The notes under the pieces: model-generated | Told to the model about the DNA's origin: nothing | Databases searched by the model: none | The model's input: only the letters and a program-made list of their open reading frames with translations | Source of the DNA: Centrapalus pauciflorus | Lineage: Eukaryota > Streptophyta > Magnoliopsida > Asterales > Asteraceae | DNA length: 64,000 nucleotides | NCBI GenBank assembly: GCA_020465985.1 | Contig: JAANYP010002048.1 | Coordinates: forward strand, 19,837-83,836 | Direction: 5' to 3' | Translations under genes and position numbers: made by a program | Part shown: positions 1-9,004 of the stretch, piece after piece | Layout of the letters: each line of letters opens with the position of its first letter | Numbering within the stretch: position 1 is the stretch's first letter

Positions 1-193
1 TAAAATATTCTAGAAAAAGTCAAGCGTGTCACTAACCTAGATGTACGACCAATCGGTCTTAATTTTTATGTACAAGACATACAAACATTGAGTCTAAATG
101 AGGTATGCAAACTTTCTGGGGATGTATGGCAACATCAAATACATCTAAAATGGAAAGAATAGAAATATCATATTTAACTGAGAGTCGAAAACA

Positions 194-366
194 TGCAACT
201 CTGTTGTACGTAAGTACAGACCTGTTGTCTCTGTTTAGATTCGGGTTAGCAGACATGTCGCTTTGTTGTACGTCAGTACAGACCTGTCACCGCTATCTGC
301 TAACTTTAAAGTTAAACCTTAAGTCGAACTAAGACACTTTGTTGTATGAGAATACAGACCTGTGTC
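194..366 (+). other. triple hairpin block, candidate structured RNA
   Basis: Three stem-loops share a plan. Hairpin 1 (194-227) is a 5-bp stem GCAAC/GTTGT, a symmetrical 5x5 internal loop TCTGT/GACCT, a 5-bp stem TGTAC/GTACA and a 4-nt loop. Hairpin 3 (333-366) has GACAC/GTGTC, TTTGT/GACCT, TGTAT/ATACA and a 4-nt loop. Hairpin 2 has the inner stem TGTAC/GTACA (267-280) inside long arms GTTAGCAGA (245-253) and TCTGCTAAC (296-304). The same three hairpins occur in A- (17764-17936) with compensatory changes in the stems. The function is unknown. Confidence 0.6.
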
Positions 367-747
367 CGATGTTTGTCTTTTAAAGAAAGTTTGCAAATAC
401 CAACAAGTTAGAATTTTGTCTGTGTGCCTTGAACATAAAAGTATGTCTATGTCTGAGTAACGTAAGATAATTTCCTGATAAATAAAAAGGCCAAGGGATA
501 TTCCGAAATGTAGAGCGTTTAACAGGGTAAAATACCAACAATCGGCTAAGTGGGTATGACACGACAAACAATCAAAGGAATTCAAAAAAATTCCTAAGTG
601 TGAAAGTTTAAGTACTGAAAGTTAGTATCGGACATCGCTATCTGATTGAACCTTTCTTAGACTATACTCACCAAAAATATGTTGTTTAGCTTAGCTTGTA
701 AATTTATTTTTATAACTTAAGTCTAGATTAAAATTTTTTAGTCAAAA

Positions 748-808
748 TTTTATTTTATTTTATTTTATTTTATTTTTACCTTAGTTTATTTTATTTTATT
801 TTATTTTA
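748..808. repeat. (TTTTA)n pentanucleotide microsatellite
   Basis: An imperfect TATTT/TTTTA run interrupted near 777-785. A matching run lies in A- at about 17310-17380, so it was part of the element before the two copies separated. Confidence 0.85.
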
Positions 809-1011
809 GTAAAGTTTAGTTTTTACTTAGGTAAAAGGTCAAAAGTTACTGAGGGTGCATTCAAAGTTGGATAAAATATACAATGCGTGAAATATCTGAG
901 CTTAGGGTAAAAGATTTGGCATAGTTTATCTGGTTACACTACACAGTAGAAAATAGTTGGAAAAAGTTGAAATTATTTCAAAATTTCCGAAATTTTTCTA
1001 AGTGTTTGTAG

Positions 1012-1685
1012 CTTCGAATCTAAGACAGACTCGAATTTGAAGTTCTCGAATCTGTCAGTAGACTCGAATCTACACATAGACTCGAAGGTAGTTAGTATAT
1101 AAAGGTCCACAGAGAAGGCATTTACTTCTCACTGTTCTCGAATCTGATTTCTCGAATCTGTCACTGGCGATCTCGAATCTATTCTCGAGTCTATTGTACT
1201 TCTACTAAACGACATTTCGTCGATTCTAAAGCTTTTGTGGTCGATTCTACTTTCAAATCTAGGTATAAGCAACATGATTGTACAAGATTTTGGTGGTTTC
1301 ATACACAAATTTGGGCTTAAACATCGCATTTTGATGTTTTATTGGTCAAAATAGGGTTATTCATAAATAACTAAGTTAGGACCTATAAAATATCAAATTG
1401 AAACCATAAATCTATAATTAGAACCTAGTTGAACTAATGTATGTAATTTACTAAGTTCAAAATGGTTAAAATCTTGGGTTTTGGTTGAAACAATGGCCGA
1501 CGGCCCTTCGAGTCTGTTCATGCACTTTCGAATCTGTTCATGGGTGTCTCGAATCTATCATTAGATTCGAGATGACCATGATATTCGAATCTGTCCATTA
1601 GACTCGAATAGGGACTCCTCGAATCTGTCCATTAGATTCGAAAATGGACACTTTGAGTCTGTTCCCTTCGAATCTGTACTTTATT
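1012..1685. repeat. dispersed TTCGAA-type motif array
   Basis: Some twenty copies of a short motif of the form ACTCGAATCTGT or ATTCGAATCTGT occur in both orientations. They are separated by 10-40 bases and centred on TTCGAA or CTCGAA. The same motif recurs in the A LTRs and the A- spacer, and a related AACTCGAATGAA form fills the leader and spacers of family B. Confidence 0.7.
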
Positions 1686-1820
1686 TACTTTGTTGAATTT
1701 AAATTTTATTAAACTTGTGGAAATTTAATTGTGCTAGATTTTGTATTTGAAAAAGTACAAAATAAAGCAAATTTGAATTTGAACAAGTTTATTGATTTTT
1801 AATAAGTCTAACAATTTTAT

Positions 1821-1833
1821 GTATTGTGCAGAT
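1821..1833 (+). promoter_or_regulatory. candidate 3' splice acceptor of third ORF
   Basis: The tract GTATTGTGCAG ends at 1831 and the ATG follows two bases later at 1834. A- has TTTAATGTGCAG at the same place. A conserved donor-like AATCTAG|GTATAA occurs upstream in both copies (GT at 1263 here, 16899 in A-). A spliced leader for this ORF is inferred. Confidence 0.45.
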
Positions 1834-2658
1834 ATGGCGCTTCGTGCTTTTGTTCCTAAGCACAATATGGTACTGAATCCTGCTCATAACATCCCTGAGG
1901 CGCAGGGATTTCGAGAAGTTTTAGATTTTCTAGCGGAGTCTAGGATCAGTTATGTGTTGTATGAAAATATTCCGATTGTGATTTCATATGTACGTCAATT
2001 TTACGATCACTTACAGGTGGACTGTACTGTCACCCCGACAGTGTTAAGAACCAGAATTGCCGGACAACCTTTGGTTTTCTCTGCTGATATTTTGCGTCAA
2101 GTACTGCAGCTGGGTTCCCAAGAACAAGAGGACGGGCCTATAGACTTTTCTTTAAGTATTAGGCAAGCAGCATTTTTGAGAATGGGATACAGCTTGGACG
2201 TTACAAAATCTTCGTATATGAAAAGCGGGTTGATAGGACAATGGCGTTTCTTAGTCCACGTATTCATGGTGTGTTTTGCGCCTAAGAAGGCTGGTTTTGA
2301 CTACATCGTATCTAAGATTCAATCAGCGATGATAGCGATGGTATACAATAAGAAGTTTAGTTTCTCGCAGCTGTTTTTCTCGGAATTTATCCATCAAATC
2401 ACGGCTCCTGAGAGAGAAAGGTTCCTTTTGTATCCAAGGTTCGTGATGATGTTGATAAGGCACTTCTTGCCTGAGTTGCCACAATCAGACGATGCATTGA
2501 GCGTTAATGTTATGGAGAAGCGCATTTACTCTGACTGTTCCTCACACCGAGGAAGGTTAGCAGTTCCGGTGGCACGACCACTATTTGGTGCAATTCTGGA
2601 TAGGGAATTTCAAGCCCCAGATATTGCCAACTGGGCAGGTGAAGTAGAAGTTCAGCCT

Positions 2659-2692
<34 letters not shown>

Positions 2693-4656
2693 CGCATCAA
2701 CAACAACAACAACAACGTGAACAGCCTCGTGTTCGTCCCCGTGATCCAAGGCGAAGACAAAGAGATACTGCAAGTCAGACTCAGGCGTCTAGGCCTTCTA
2801 CGAGTCAGCAACCAGAAATGCAGGAAGCAGGGCCGTCAACTGTCCCAAATGAAGCTGATCAATTGTGCCAAACGTTAAATGAAATTTGGGAGGCGGGTCC
2901 ACATGCAAATGAAGATATAGCTGCTGCATTAGTGGGAGAATTACTTGAGCCTCCAGAAGGAGAAGAAGATGTGCTGAGGGATGTTGAGAATTATGAGCCA
3001 GAGCAGGCTGATGACGTTTTGTCATCTTCAGCAACTGAGTCAGAAGAGATGGAGGAGGTAGAAGCTGAAGCTCCAGAGTCAAGGTCTGTCGTTCCTGAAG
3101 TTCAGATTGGAACTTATGGTTCGCGACTGATTATTAATGAACGTAGTTCTAGGAGGCGATGGGACAGGGAATCGGAGGAGTCTGATTTCGAAGAAGACGA
3201 AGCTTCTCAACTTGTGACGAGGCAACGGGCCAAACGTCACAGGTTCATGCAAGGATCCTCGTCAGTCTCCGCAGAACAACCAGAAACTTCTCAATCTCAA
3301 AACCCTCAACCTCAAGAACAAGAACCTCAAACCAACATTCCACCACCACCACCTCGCGATGAACCATACATCCCATCACCAAGCATTCCAACTCCAATTC
3401 AGTCCATCCCATCAACCTCATCCTCATACACAGACAATCAAAGGTTTCAGCAGCTAAAAGCGCGAGTCGATTTCCAAAATATCCAAATCTTAGGCCTAAC
3501 AAAGGCAGTCGGCGAGATTCAGACTCATAATGCCGATCTAAAGAAGATTGTGGACACAGTTCAGGAAGAGAACTTAGAGCTAAAAGCCTTTGTTTGTGAT
3601 CAGTCAGCCGAGATAAGGTCGATGCGCTCCCTTATTGAGCAATTAATGAAGAATCTACAGGCTCAGGGGGAGACATCGTGCCGTGATCAGGAAGCACAGA
3701 GACCGAGAGATGAAGATGATGAAGACAACCAAGGCAATGATCCCAGCCCACAAAGACAGAATGAGCCAGTAGATTTTTCTGCTGCTCAGACTGCTCAATC
3801 TGAGGGGGAGCCTAGTACAGGGGGAGAAGTAGGAGGAGCGGGAGGAGAAGTTGGTTCTTCAAGGACTTTAGATAGCGACATGATCGATGCGCTAAAAGAC
3901 CTTGAAGAGGCTGAGAAAGAGCCATCTAGAGCTGATCTGTTAAATCTTTGGTTCAAGAAGGAAGAAAAGAAAGACCAGCTGAAGATGAAGAAGAAGATGA
4001 GGAATCCAGGTGCTGGAAATTTTGCTGGAGGGATTATTAGCTGGTTCTTTGACAGAGAACTGCAGCTGTTTATTTTGAAGAGAAGAGATGGCCTTCAATA
4101 CTTGAGGCGGACACTGAAAGCTTTTAATTCATTGCCCAAGAATGAAGTTAAAGAGTTAGCCTGGAAGGAGCTGATTAATATTGGAGATGATCCCTACGCT
4201 AACGTAATCGAAAGAATTATAAGGAAAGAAGGGCGATCAGGCAAATTTGAGAGGCTTAAGCCGAGAACAGGCAAAAGGGTCGAGGATGGATCAAGGATAG
4301 ATCCTCATACTGGAAGACCTTGGGCCAGAATGGTGTACAAGCCAGTCAAATGTCTGAAGAAAGTACCTATGAAACCAATGCCACAGAACGTTTTGAGCAA
4401 CATGAAGTGGTGGTACCTAGAGATTGACACTGCTGAAGCTATCATGGAAGATCAAGACGAGCAGGTCATTTTGAAAGTATATGATCCTCTGCATTTGATA
4501 AACCTATCTAAGGACAACCTGAAGAAGCTTCACGATCAGCCTATCTTCTTCACTGAACCATGGAGATCTGAAGCCAGGAAGTTCCAAAAGATAGTTAAAG
4601 TTTGTATAGATGCGGGATTATATGCAGGTAGTAATATATATAGCTCTAGTACTTAA
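1834..4656 (+). CDS. third ORF ('envelope-like') of Sirevirus-like Copia A
   Basis: An uninterrupted 941-codon frame. I choose the ATG at 1834 (MALRAFVPKH) over the upstream one at 1792 because A- starts at the same point and a splice acceptor precedes it. Residues about 1-265 form a conserved globular domain with the pattern GYS..VTKSS..KSGL..QW and YPRF..MLIRHFL. Next come a polyglutamine stretch (CAG/CAA repeats, 2655-2715), an acidic and proline-rich linker, a predicted coiled coil (codons about 545-620), and a C-terminal domain containing PHTGRPWARMVYKP and VYDPLHLINLSKDNLKKLHD. I see no signal peptide or obvious membrane anchor, so 'envelope' is only the positional name used for extra sirevirus ORFs. 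The function is unknown. The frame is intact, unlike all pol genes here. Confidence 0.8.
2655..2715 (+). repeat. CAG/CAA polyglutamine repeat in the third ORF
   Basis: About twenty glutamine codons interrupted by PH. A- has a shorter Q-rich run at the equivalent place (about 15540-15590, minus strand), so the tract length varies between copies. Confidence 0.9.
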
Positions 4657-4682
4657 ATTTGATGTCATGTAAATAATTAGAA

Positions 4683-4729
4683 GCTATCGTCAAGGGGGAG
4701 TCTGTTGGTACACCCTGTGTGACGATAGC
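4683..4729 (+). promoter_or_regulatory. polypurine tract within a PPT-spanning inverted repeat (A+)
   Basis: The PPT AAGGGGGAG (4692-4700) lies directly before the LTR start at 4703. Perfect 9-bp arms GCTATCGTC (4683-4691) and GACGATAGC (4721-4729) bracket it, one arm internal and one inside the LTR, with 29 bases between them. The same arrangement is seen in A-, B+ and B-. Confidence 0.85.
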
Positions 4730-5355
4730 AGTCTAATCGATTATGATTTAGGTAATATTCTGAGTTAACCAGTATTTTGATATATATGTTTAATATGTGT
4801 TTGTATGTTATTGATTGTGTGTTTGAACTTGATGTAACATATTACAAGAAGTTCAAACATAAAGGTCAAAGATTATGTCAAGCATAAGTTAAAACATAAG
4901 TTTCATCACTTAAGTGTTTAAGTGTATTGGCTAGATTCGAATAGGTTAAAGATGGCATTCGAATCTGTGATAGATTCGAATGTATCCATAGATTCGAATA
5001 TAGGTTAGATTCGAATCTGTCAGATGGACAGATTCGAATGGGCCTTAGACCAGATTCGAGGTTGGCCCACAACAGACTCGAATCAGGGTCTATAATTAGG
5101 GATAGACTCGAATCATTAGCAGACCTTTGGCAGAATTCGTGAGGAATTAAGCAATAGGCGATCTCGAGTTTATCAGCTAGGTGAGTCCCGTTTCGGAGAG
5201 AATTAGTACGTAGGATCGTTCGTGTGTCGTTCGTTCAGCGTCTAATAGTCTCCGTGTTTCCGTTGGTTGAGAGTTGTCCGTCTAACCGTCAACGAGGATT
5301 CCGCACTCGTTAACGGATCCGCGTCTAGATAGATCTTGCATTGGTAGACCTTACA
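4703..5355 (+). repeat. 3' LTR of A+
   Basis: Starts TGTTGGTACA immediately after the PPT and ends CTTACA. It is homologous to the A- LTRs (602 bp each) but about 50 bp longer. It carries about a dozen TTCGAA-type motifs at 4929-5115, including a perfect 13-bp inverted repeat (5009-5021 with 5027-5039, 5-base loop). Confidence 0.9.
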
Positions 5356-5448
5356 CAAAGTGCAATTGCTATAGCTTCCAATCCGGTGCAATATTCTAAA
5401 ACAAAACACATCGACATTCAGTATCATTTTATAACAATTTATGTAGAA
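5356..5448 (+). pseudogene. Copia RNase H fragment, 93 bp
   Basis: Matches B+ at about 12004-12096 with only one difference that I can see. It encodes the end of the RNase H domain (SAIAIASNPVQYSKTKHIDIQ). It is cut at 5448, where Gypsy RNase H sequence begins. It is more similar to B+ than B- is (46640-46730), so it derives from a close relative or from a local copying event. Confidence 0.85.
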
Positions 5449-7104
5449 CTAAGTGTCAACTCTACACTGACCATAAGAGTTTGAAGTACATCTTTAGTCA
5501 GAAAGAGCTTAATATGAGGCAAAGACGTTCAATGGAACTTATAAAGGATTATGATTGTGAAATCCTTTATCATCCCGGAAAGGCTAATGTGGTAGCCGAA
5601 GCTTTGAGTCGCAAAGCCTATGCCAAGGACTGTTGTTATATGATCATGTCTACAATGTTAGCTTCCATGATTATTGACGATGTTAAAGCCGCTCAAGAGG
5701 AAGCTTTAATGGAAGAAAACGTTGATGCTGAGGATATTGGAGTGCAGAAGAAGATAATGGAAACAAGTGAGTCGGTATTGAAAGGTGTATATGGAAGAAT
5801 CTGGGTGCCGAAGTTTGGCGGCATGAGAAGGGTAATAATCGAGGAAGCACATCAGTCCAAATATTCTGTACATCCCGGGAGCACAAAGATGTACAATGAA
5901 TTTAAGGCAGACTTCTGGTGGCCTGGACTAAAAAGAGATATTGGTCAATACGTGGAGCAATGTAGGACTTGCCAGCTTGTGAAAGCCGAACATCAGCAAC
6001 CTTATGGTAGTCTGCAACCGCTTCCCATTCCGGAATGGAAGTGGGAACATATAACTATGGACTTCGTTACAAAATTGCCAAAGACTAGGCGTCAACACGA
6101 TGTAGTATTGGTAATAGTTGATAGATTGACCAAGTCAGCACACTTCATTCCCATCAGGGAAATTTACTCGTTAGAAAGGTTGGATCAGATTTATATGGAT
6201 GAGATCATATCTAGACACGGAGTACCTAAGTCCATTGTATCGGATCGGGATAGCCGATTTACTTCCAATTTCTGGTCGGCATTGCAAGAGGGATTGGGAA
6301 CGAGAATCGCGATGAGTACAGCTTACCTTCACAAACCGATGGCCAAAGTGAAAGGACCATCCTGACACTTAAAGATATGATGCGGTCGTGTATCTTGGAT
6401 CTTGGTGGCAATTGGGACGATCATTTGCCATTGATAGAATTCTCCTACAATAACAGTTATCACATGACAATAAAGAAAGCGCCGTTTGAGGCCTTATATG
6501 GGAGAAGATGTAAGACTCCTACGTGTTGGAGAGAAACCGGAGAAACACCGATTGGTGGGCCGACATTGCTTCAGGAAATAAATGAGAAGATACAGTTAGT
6601 TAGACAGAATATGAAAGCGGCCCAGGATCGACAGAAAAGCTATCACAATAGGAGGCATACACCGATCAGTTTTGATGTCAACGATAGGGTATATTTGAAA
6701 GTATCACCTATAACAGGTGTTACTCGTTTCGTGAAAAGAGGAATGTTAGCTCCGAGATTCGTTGGACCATTCAGAATAATAGAGAAAGTCGGAAATCAAT
6801 CGTATCGTTTGGAATTGCCTGAAGAGATGTCGGGCATACATCCGGTGTTTCATGTGGGAAATTTAAGGAAATCTTTCACAACCAGAAATGAGGATTGGGC
6901 TGACCACACTGAGCTGCAGATAGACTAAAGGCTTCGATACGTGGAGGAGCCGGAATGTGTCCTAGATACCAAAGTGAAGAAGTTAAGGAATAAAGAGATA
7001 GAGATGGTGCTTGTACGTTGGAAGCATCATAAAGGGGCAAACCATACTTGGGAGACAAAGGATGACACGTTAAAGAAATATCCACAACTGTTTGAAGCCA
7101 AGTA
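5449..7104 (+). pseudogene. Gypsy RNase H end, integrase and chromodomain remnant
   Basis: The translation begins in RNase H (YTDHKSLKYIF, then YHPGKANVVAEALSRK). The integrase follows with a zinc-binding H..H..C..C region (HQSKYSVHPG to CRTCQL). The first two catalytic acidic residues are visible (MDFVTKLP and SDRDSRF), and then a 1-bp deletion near 6328 shifts the frame ahead of the third. The integrase C-terminal part continues in another frame (6377-6928) through GRRCKTPTCW and a GPF-type region. A chromodomain-like tail (YVEEPE..LD.KVKKLRNKEI) lies after an in-frame stop at 6926-6928. At least two disabling changes make it non-functional. Confidence 0.9.
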
Positions 7105-7121
7105 ACTTCGAGGACGAAGTT
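7104..7121 (+). promoter_or_regulatory. hairpin upstream of Gypsy PPT
   Basis: A perfect 7-bp stem with loop AGGA: AACTTCG (7104-7110) pairs with CGAAGTT (7115-7121). It overlaps the end of the coding frame and lies about 20 bp before the LTR. A hairpin of identical geometry occurs in the C elements. Confidence 0.6.
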
Positions 7122-7452
7122 TGAGCGTGGTGGAGCCCATGCTGTAACATCCTAAGAATTTAAAATGATGTAATTGAAGTTAATTAGTTTGAATTTTTGA
7201 ATTTAATATAATTATGTTGGATTATGAAAGATGATTATGTATTTGGATTGGTTGCTTTATTATGAAATTGAGAATTTCAATTTATCGAGTAAGTATAATT
7301 AATTATAAGTATTTGTGAGAATAAAATAAAGATAGAATCTTTATTTAATTAAATCAGATAAGTAGAGGGGCTGAATGTGTCATGAGCCAAAAGTGTGGAA
7401 TAAAAAGATGGAAAGTTTTATTTTTTTGGTCATTTCTCATTCAAACTCTCAA

Positions 7453-7454
<2 letters not shown>

Positions 7455-7488
<34 letters not shown>

Positions 7489-7490
7489 AC
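7455..7490. repeat. (CT)n microsatellite in Gypsy LTR
   Basis: A run of TC dinucleotides with two interruptions, just downstream of the likely U3 region of the LTR. Confidence 0.9.
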
Positions 7491-8004
7491 TCTCATCTTC
7501 AATTCAAGATCATCAAATTTGTGGTAACTAAAGGCAGAAAATTGAAATCAATATTGCTAGGAAGGAACTACAAACACTGCAACCAAAGATTTGAGGTAAG
7601 AATCCTTTAAATTTCAAATTTATGAGCATTTTGGGTTCGGTTTTGATAAAGTACGAATCATAGATTTGGAGTTGCAGATGTTAATGCATGTGATATATTG
7701 TTATGGATATGTTTAAATCGAGTGTTAAGGAACCTGTGTACTATATTTCCGGCCATGAATCAACCCCTAAGTATGACTTTGGAAAATTTAGTGTGTGTTC
7801 GACGGTTGATGAAAATCGACAAAAAGGAATTCGGTTTGGTGTGTAGATGTGTTAACATTGATGTTAAAAGTGTTGAAATTGAGGATATTTGAGTTGGCAT
7901 TAATTGTTTCATGCATTAGATAAGTACAGAAATGATTGAAATGAAATCTGGAAAATATTTTGGACAAGTATGAATTACGGACCATAAGAACATTTTCCGG
8001 ATCA

Positions 8005-8139
8005 TCCGAATTCGGATGAAGTCCGAATTCGGATGTGGGCCGAACTGGTAGGTGGTCCGAACTTGAATCTGTCCGAACTTGGTGGTGGTTCGAATTTGGG
8101 TAGGAGTCCGAATTCGGGTAAGGATCCGAATTTCGGGTC
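8005..8139. repeat. degenerate CCGAATTCGG array in Gypsy LTR
   Basis: About eight copies of a motif related to GTCCGAATTCGGATG at intervals of roughly 15-20 bp. The first two copies are palindromic and later ones are diverged (TCCGAACTTG, TTCGAATTTGG). This is the only CpG-rich block of the LTR. Confidence 0.7.
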
Positions 8140-9004
8140 ATTTATTATAAAACTTATAAAAAAATTTGTTTTATGAAATTAAAAAGCTATTAACATAATG
8201 TTGTGTTACAACTGACTTAACATGTCCCTTTTGGTGTTGTTTAACCCACAGTGGGGTACTTTGTAGATCCGGTTGAAAGACCGAGGAGAAATAAAATAAA
8301 CAGAAATTAACTAACGCACCCACTGTGAGTACATATGATTTCGCATGTCTATATCTGTTTTATGTTAGCTATTGCCTGCTGAGACATGTTGTTTCACATT
8401 CATTTGGAATTCTACTAACTTGGGTAGACTTAGATGCACATTGTTGCTTGTTGCATGTCCGTTCCTTTGTTGTGCATCTTTCGATGGACCGGCGGGTCGC
8501 ATCTGTATTTCTATGTTACTGCGCTATATGACCCGGAGCTGATCCCTCTGAGGTTATGGTAGGCAGTAAGTAATCCCCGATGTTATGTATGTTATGTACT
8601 CATGGTGGCTTCATAAAGATTTATAGAATGCGTAAATCTGTGTATTCACTAAGCTTTGCTTACCCCTTAGTTGTTGACATTTTTACAGGGAAAGGGAAAT
8701 CCACTGCGGGACCTTCTAGCTAGGTCATCTATTGAAGTCTTTGAAGATATCTGCTACTCATCTTGGTAACTGAAACATGGGATTATTGTTGTAATATATT
8801 TGGGATGATGTAATAAATTTTGAGTATGTAGACTTAGACTGAAAACCTTGTAGCACCGTAGGGTGTTTTAAAACATTTGCATTTTTATTTATGTACTTTA
8901 ATGCTTCCGCAATTTTTATTAAGTATTCAGATCATTATGTGATCATGTGATTGGTGATTAATCCTGGGTTTATTGTAATGGTGTTTATTGTGGCTAGGGT
9001 GTCA

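Larger units (their letters stand above)
1..1790 (+). other. A+ spacer between pol and third ORF
   Basis: This AT-rich stretch has no credible gene; the short ORFs in it are in several frames and are not conserved in A-. It holds three tandem hairpins (194-366), a TTTTA-type microsatellite (about 748-808) and a dense array of TTCGAA-centred motifs (about 1012-1685). It ends in a splice-acceptor-like tract just before the third-ORF ATG. The same order of features is found in A- (16403-18470). Confidence 0.85.
1..5355 (+). mobile_element. Sirevirus-like Copia element A+, 3' part
   Basis: The first base already lies inside the element. Positions 1-1790 align with the spacer that separates RNase H from the third ORF in the complete minus-strand copy A- (reverse complement of about 16410-18170). 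After it come the third ORF, a PPT and a 3' LTR ending at 5355. Gag, pol and the 5' LTR lie upstream of the window. The five bases after the LTR (CAAAG, 5356-5360) should be the right-hand target-site duplication, but the left copy cannot be seen. The flanking sequence is a Copia RNase H fragment, so A+ appears to have inserted into another retrotransposon. Confidence 0.9.
5449..9004 (+). mobile_element. Gypsy chromovirus (Tekay-like) fragment with 3' LTR
   Basis: The fragment begins inside the RNase H domain at a clean junction with Copia sequence. It runs through integrase and a chromodomain-like C-terminus to a PPT region and a 1.86-kb LTR. The 5' LTR, gag, protease and RT are missing. Long LTRs and the C-terminal chromodomain-like motif suggest the Tekay/Del clade; this placement is inference. 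Confidence 0.85.
7143..9004 (+). repeat. 3' LTR of the Gypsy fragment
   Basis: Starts TGTAACATCC and ends GGGTGTCA where Copia B+ sequence begins. It is 1,862 bp long and holds a CT microsatellite and a degenerate CCGAATTCGG array. It has no credible ORF. The clean right end suggests that the Gypsy element inserted into B+ at this point and later lost its left part. Confidence 0.7.

Noticed and set aside
2510..3502. Long antisense frames opposite the A+ third ORF
   Set aside because: They mirror low-complexity CAG/CAA and acidic or proline-rich coding sequence and have no support of their own.
1834..4656. Calling the third ORF a viral envelope glycoprotein
   Set aside because: No signal peptide, transmembrane segment or glycoprotein-like cysteine pattern can be seen; only its position after pol suggests the name.
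4703..5355. Host gene between A+ and the Gypsy fragment
   Set aside because: The whole interval is LTR plus a Copia scrap; no exon-like coding sequence remains.
7698..8531. ORFs of 60-117 codons in the Gypsy LTR
   Set aside because: They overlap on both strands, lack homologous partners and lie in LTR sequence, partly over the CCGAATTCGG array.
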